Positions 6,497 to 6,793 of a DNA stretch of 6,793 nucleotides are shown in pieces. Each line of letters starts with the position of its first letter. Within the stretch, counting starts at the first letter, position 1. The DNA comes from Thermotoga sp. Its GTDB lineage: Bacteria; Thermotogota; Thermotogae; B3-G13. A model generated the notes under the pieces. The model searched no databases and was not told the DNA's origin. It worked only from the letters and a program-made list of their open reading frames with translations. Location of the stretch: assembly GCA_003641555.1 (NCBI GenBank), contig QNAT01000068.1, forward strand, positions 1 to 6,793, read 5' to 3'. A program made the translations under genes and the position numbers.

Positions 6497-6793
6497 TCAT
6501 CTTCTTCTACGGATTGCTCCACTTTCTCGCTTGAGCCAATCCAATGCTCCTGGTATCCTTTTCCAGAAACTGTAAAAAGAATCGGCATACTCTGCAGCCT
6601 CTTGTTCACTTCCAACTACAACACTTTCGGAATATGGTTCAAGAATATCCTGATATACAGGATACCTCACGATGGCATTTACAATATGTTTATTCTCTTT
6701 GAGAGCTCGCCTCAACAGATTTCTTGCCTTCCCTTTTTCGCCTTTCATAAAGCATCTCAGCACATGAGTCATCAGGAGGGCAATGAGATCGTC
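6497..6793 (-). CDS. C-terminal part of a helical-repeat (TPR/ST7-like) protein, 5' end outside the window
   Basis: The last 98 codons of a minus-strand gene are visible, ending at TGA (6499-6497). An ATG at 6772-6770 exists, but the frame stays open for seven more codons to the window edge (DDLIALL before MTHVL). That extra sequence continues an amphipathic helix, so the ATG is probably internal. The visible part has paired helices (KGKARNLLRRALKENKHIV), then GSEQEAAEYADSF, and finally a FWKRIPGALDWLKRE block before a basic RRRR end. From memory, a helix pair followed by a G-x-x-x-EA-x-x-Y segment and a terminal PGALxWL motif recurs at the C-termini of bacterial TPR-like proteins related to the ST7 family. 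Function is unknown, probably cytoplasmic and protein-binding. It converges on the transporter operon and is probably unrelated to it. Confidence 0.65.
   Translation of the reverse strand, partial: DDLIALLMTHVLRCFMKGEKGKARNLLRRALKENKHIVNAIVRYPVYQDILEPYSESVVVGSEQEAAEYADSFYSFWKRIPGALDWLKRESGAIRRRR

Noticed and set aside
1..6793. CRISPR array, tRNA, rRNA, insertion sequence or defence system
   Set aside because: No regularly spaced repeats, tRNA-like arms, transposase motifs or defence-protein motifs could be read; the coding space is filled by the transporter genes and one partial gene.

Overview
This window carries one plus-strand gene cluster for a complete ABC importer of the dipeptide/oligopeptide/nickel (Dpp/Opp) superfamily, followed by the 3' end of an unrelated gene on the opposite strand. 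Two features suggest a thermophilic or formerly thermophilic bacterium, most likely of the Thermotogota: the heavy use of AGA/AGG for arginine and ATA for isoleucine with moderately AT-rich DNA, and the binding protein, which has a Sec signal peptide but no lipoprotein cysteine. This placement is inference from general features. I cannot name a genus.

Layout. 5-1000: first ATPase (DppD/OppD type). 1002-2030: second ATPase (DppF/OppF type), one base after the first. 2031-2100: short leader with a possible internal promoter, a GC-rich hairpin and a strong ribosome binding site. 2101-3825: secreted family 5 solute-binding protein. 3836-3866: strong 9-bp stem-loop just after the binding-protein stop. 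3894-4859: first permease (DppB type, TTG start). 4856-6373: second permease (DppC type), coupled to the first by an ATGA overlap and enlarged by an extra AT-rich segment between its first two membrane helices. 6374-6496: convergent intergenic region with an inverted/direct repeat cluster. 6497-6793: minus-strand C-terminal part of a helical-repeat (TPR/ST7-like) protein that runs off the window.

How the genes work together: the binding protein captures a peptide or an oligosaccharide outside the membrane (both kinds of ligand are known for this superfamily in Thermotogota). It delivers the ligand to the DppB-DppC channel, and the two ATPases power import. The order D-F-A-B-C puts the binding protein in the middle, between RNA elements that could let it be expressed more strongly than the membrane and ATPase subunits. 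No neighbouring peptidase or glycosidase is present to reveal the substrate.

The most unusual item is the second permease. It has about 505 residues, where DppC proteins usually have about 280-400. The extra segment is predicted to be extracytoplasmic and is clearly poorer in GC than the rest of the gene. I see no CRISPR array, tRNA, rRNA or insertion sequence, and no sign of a wholly new system.
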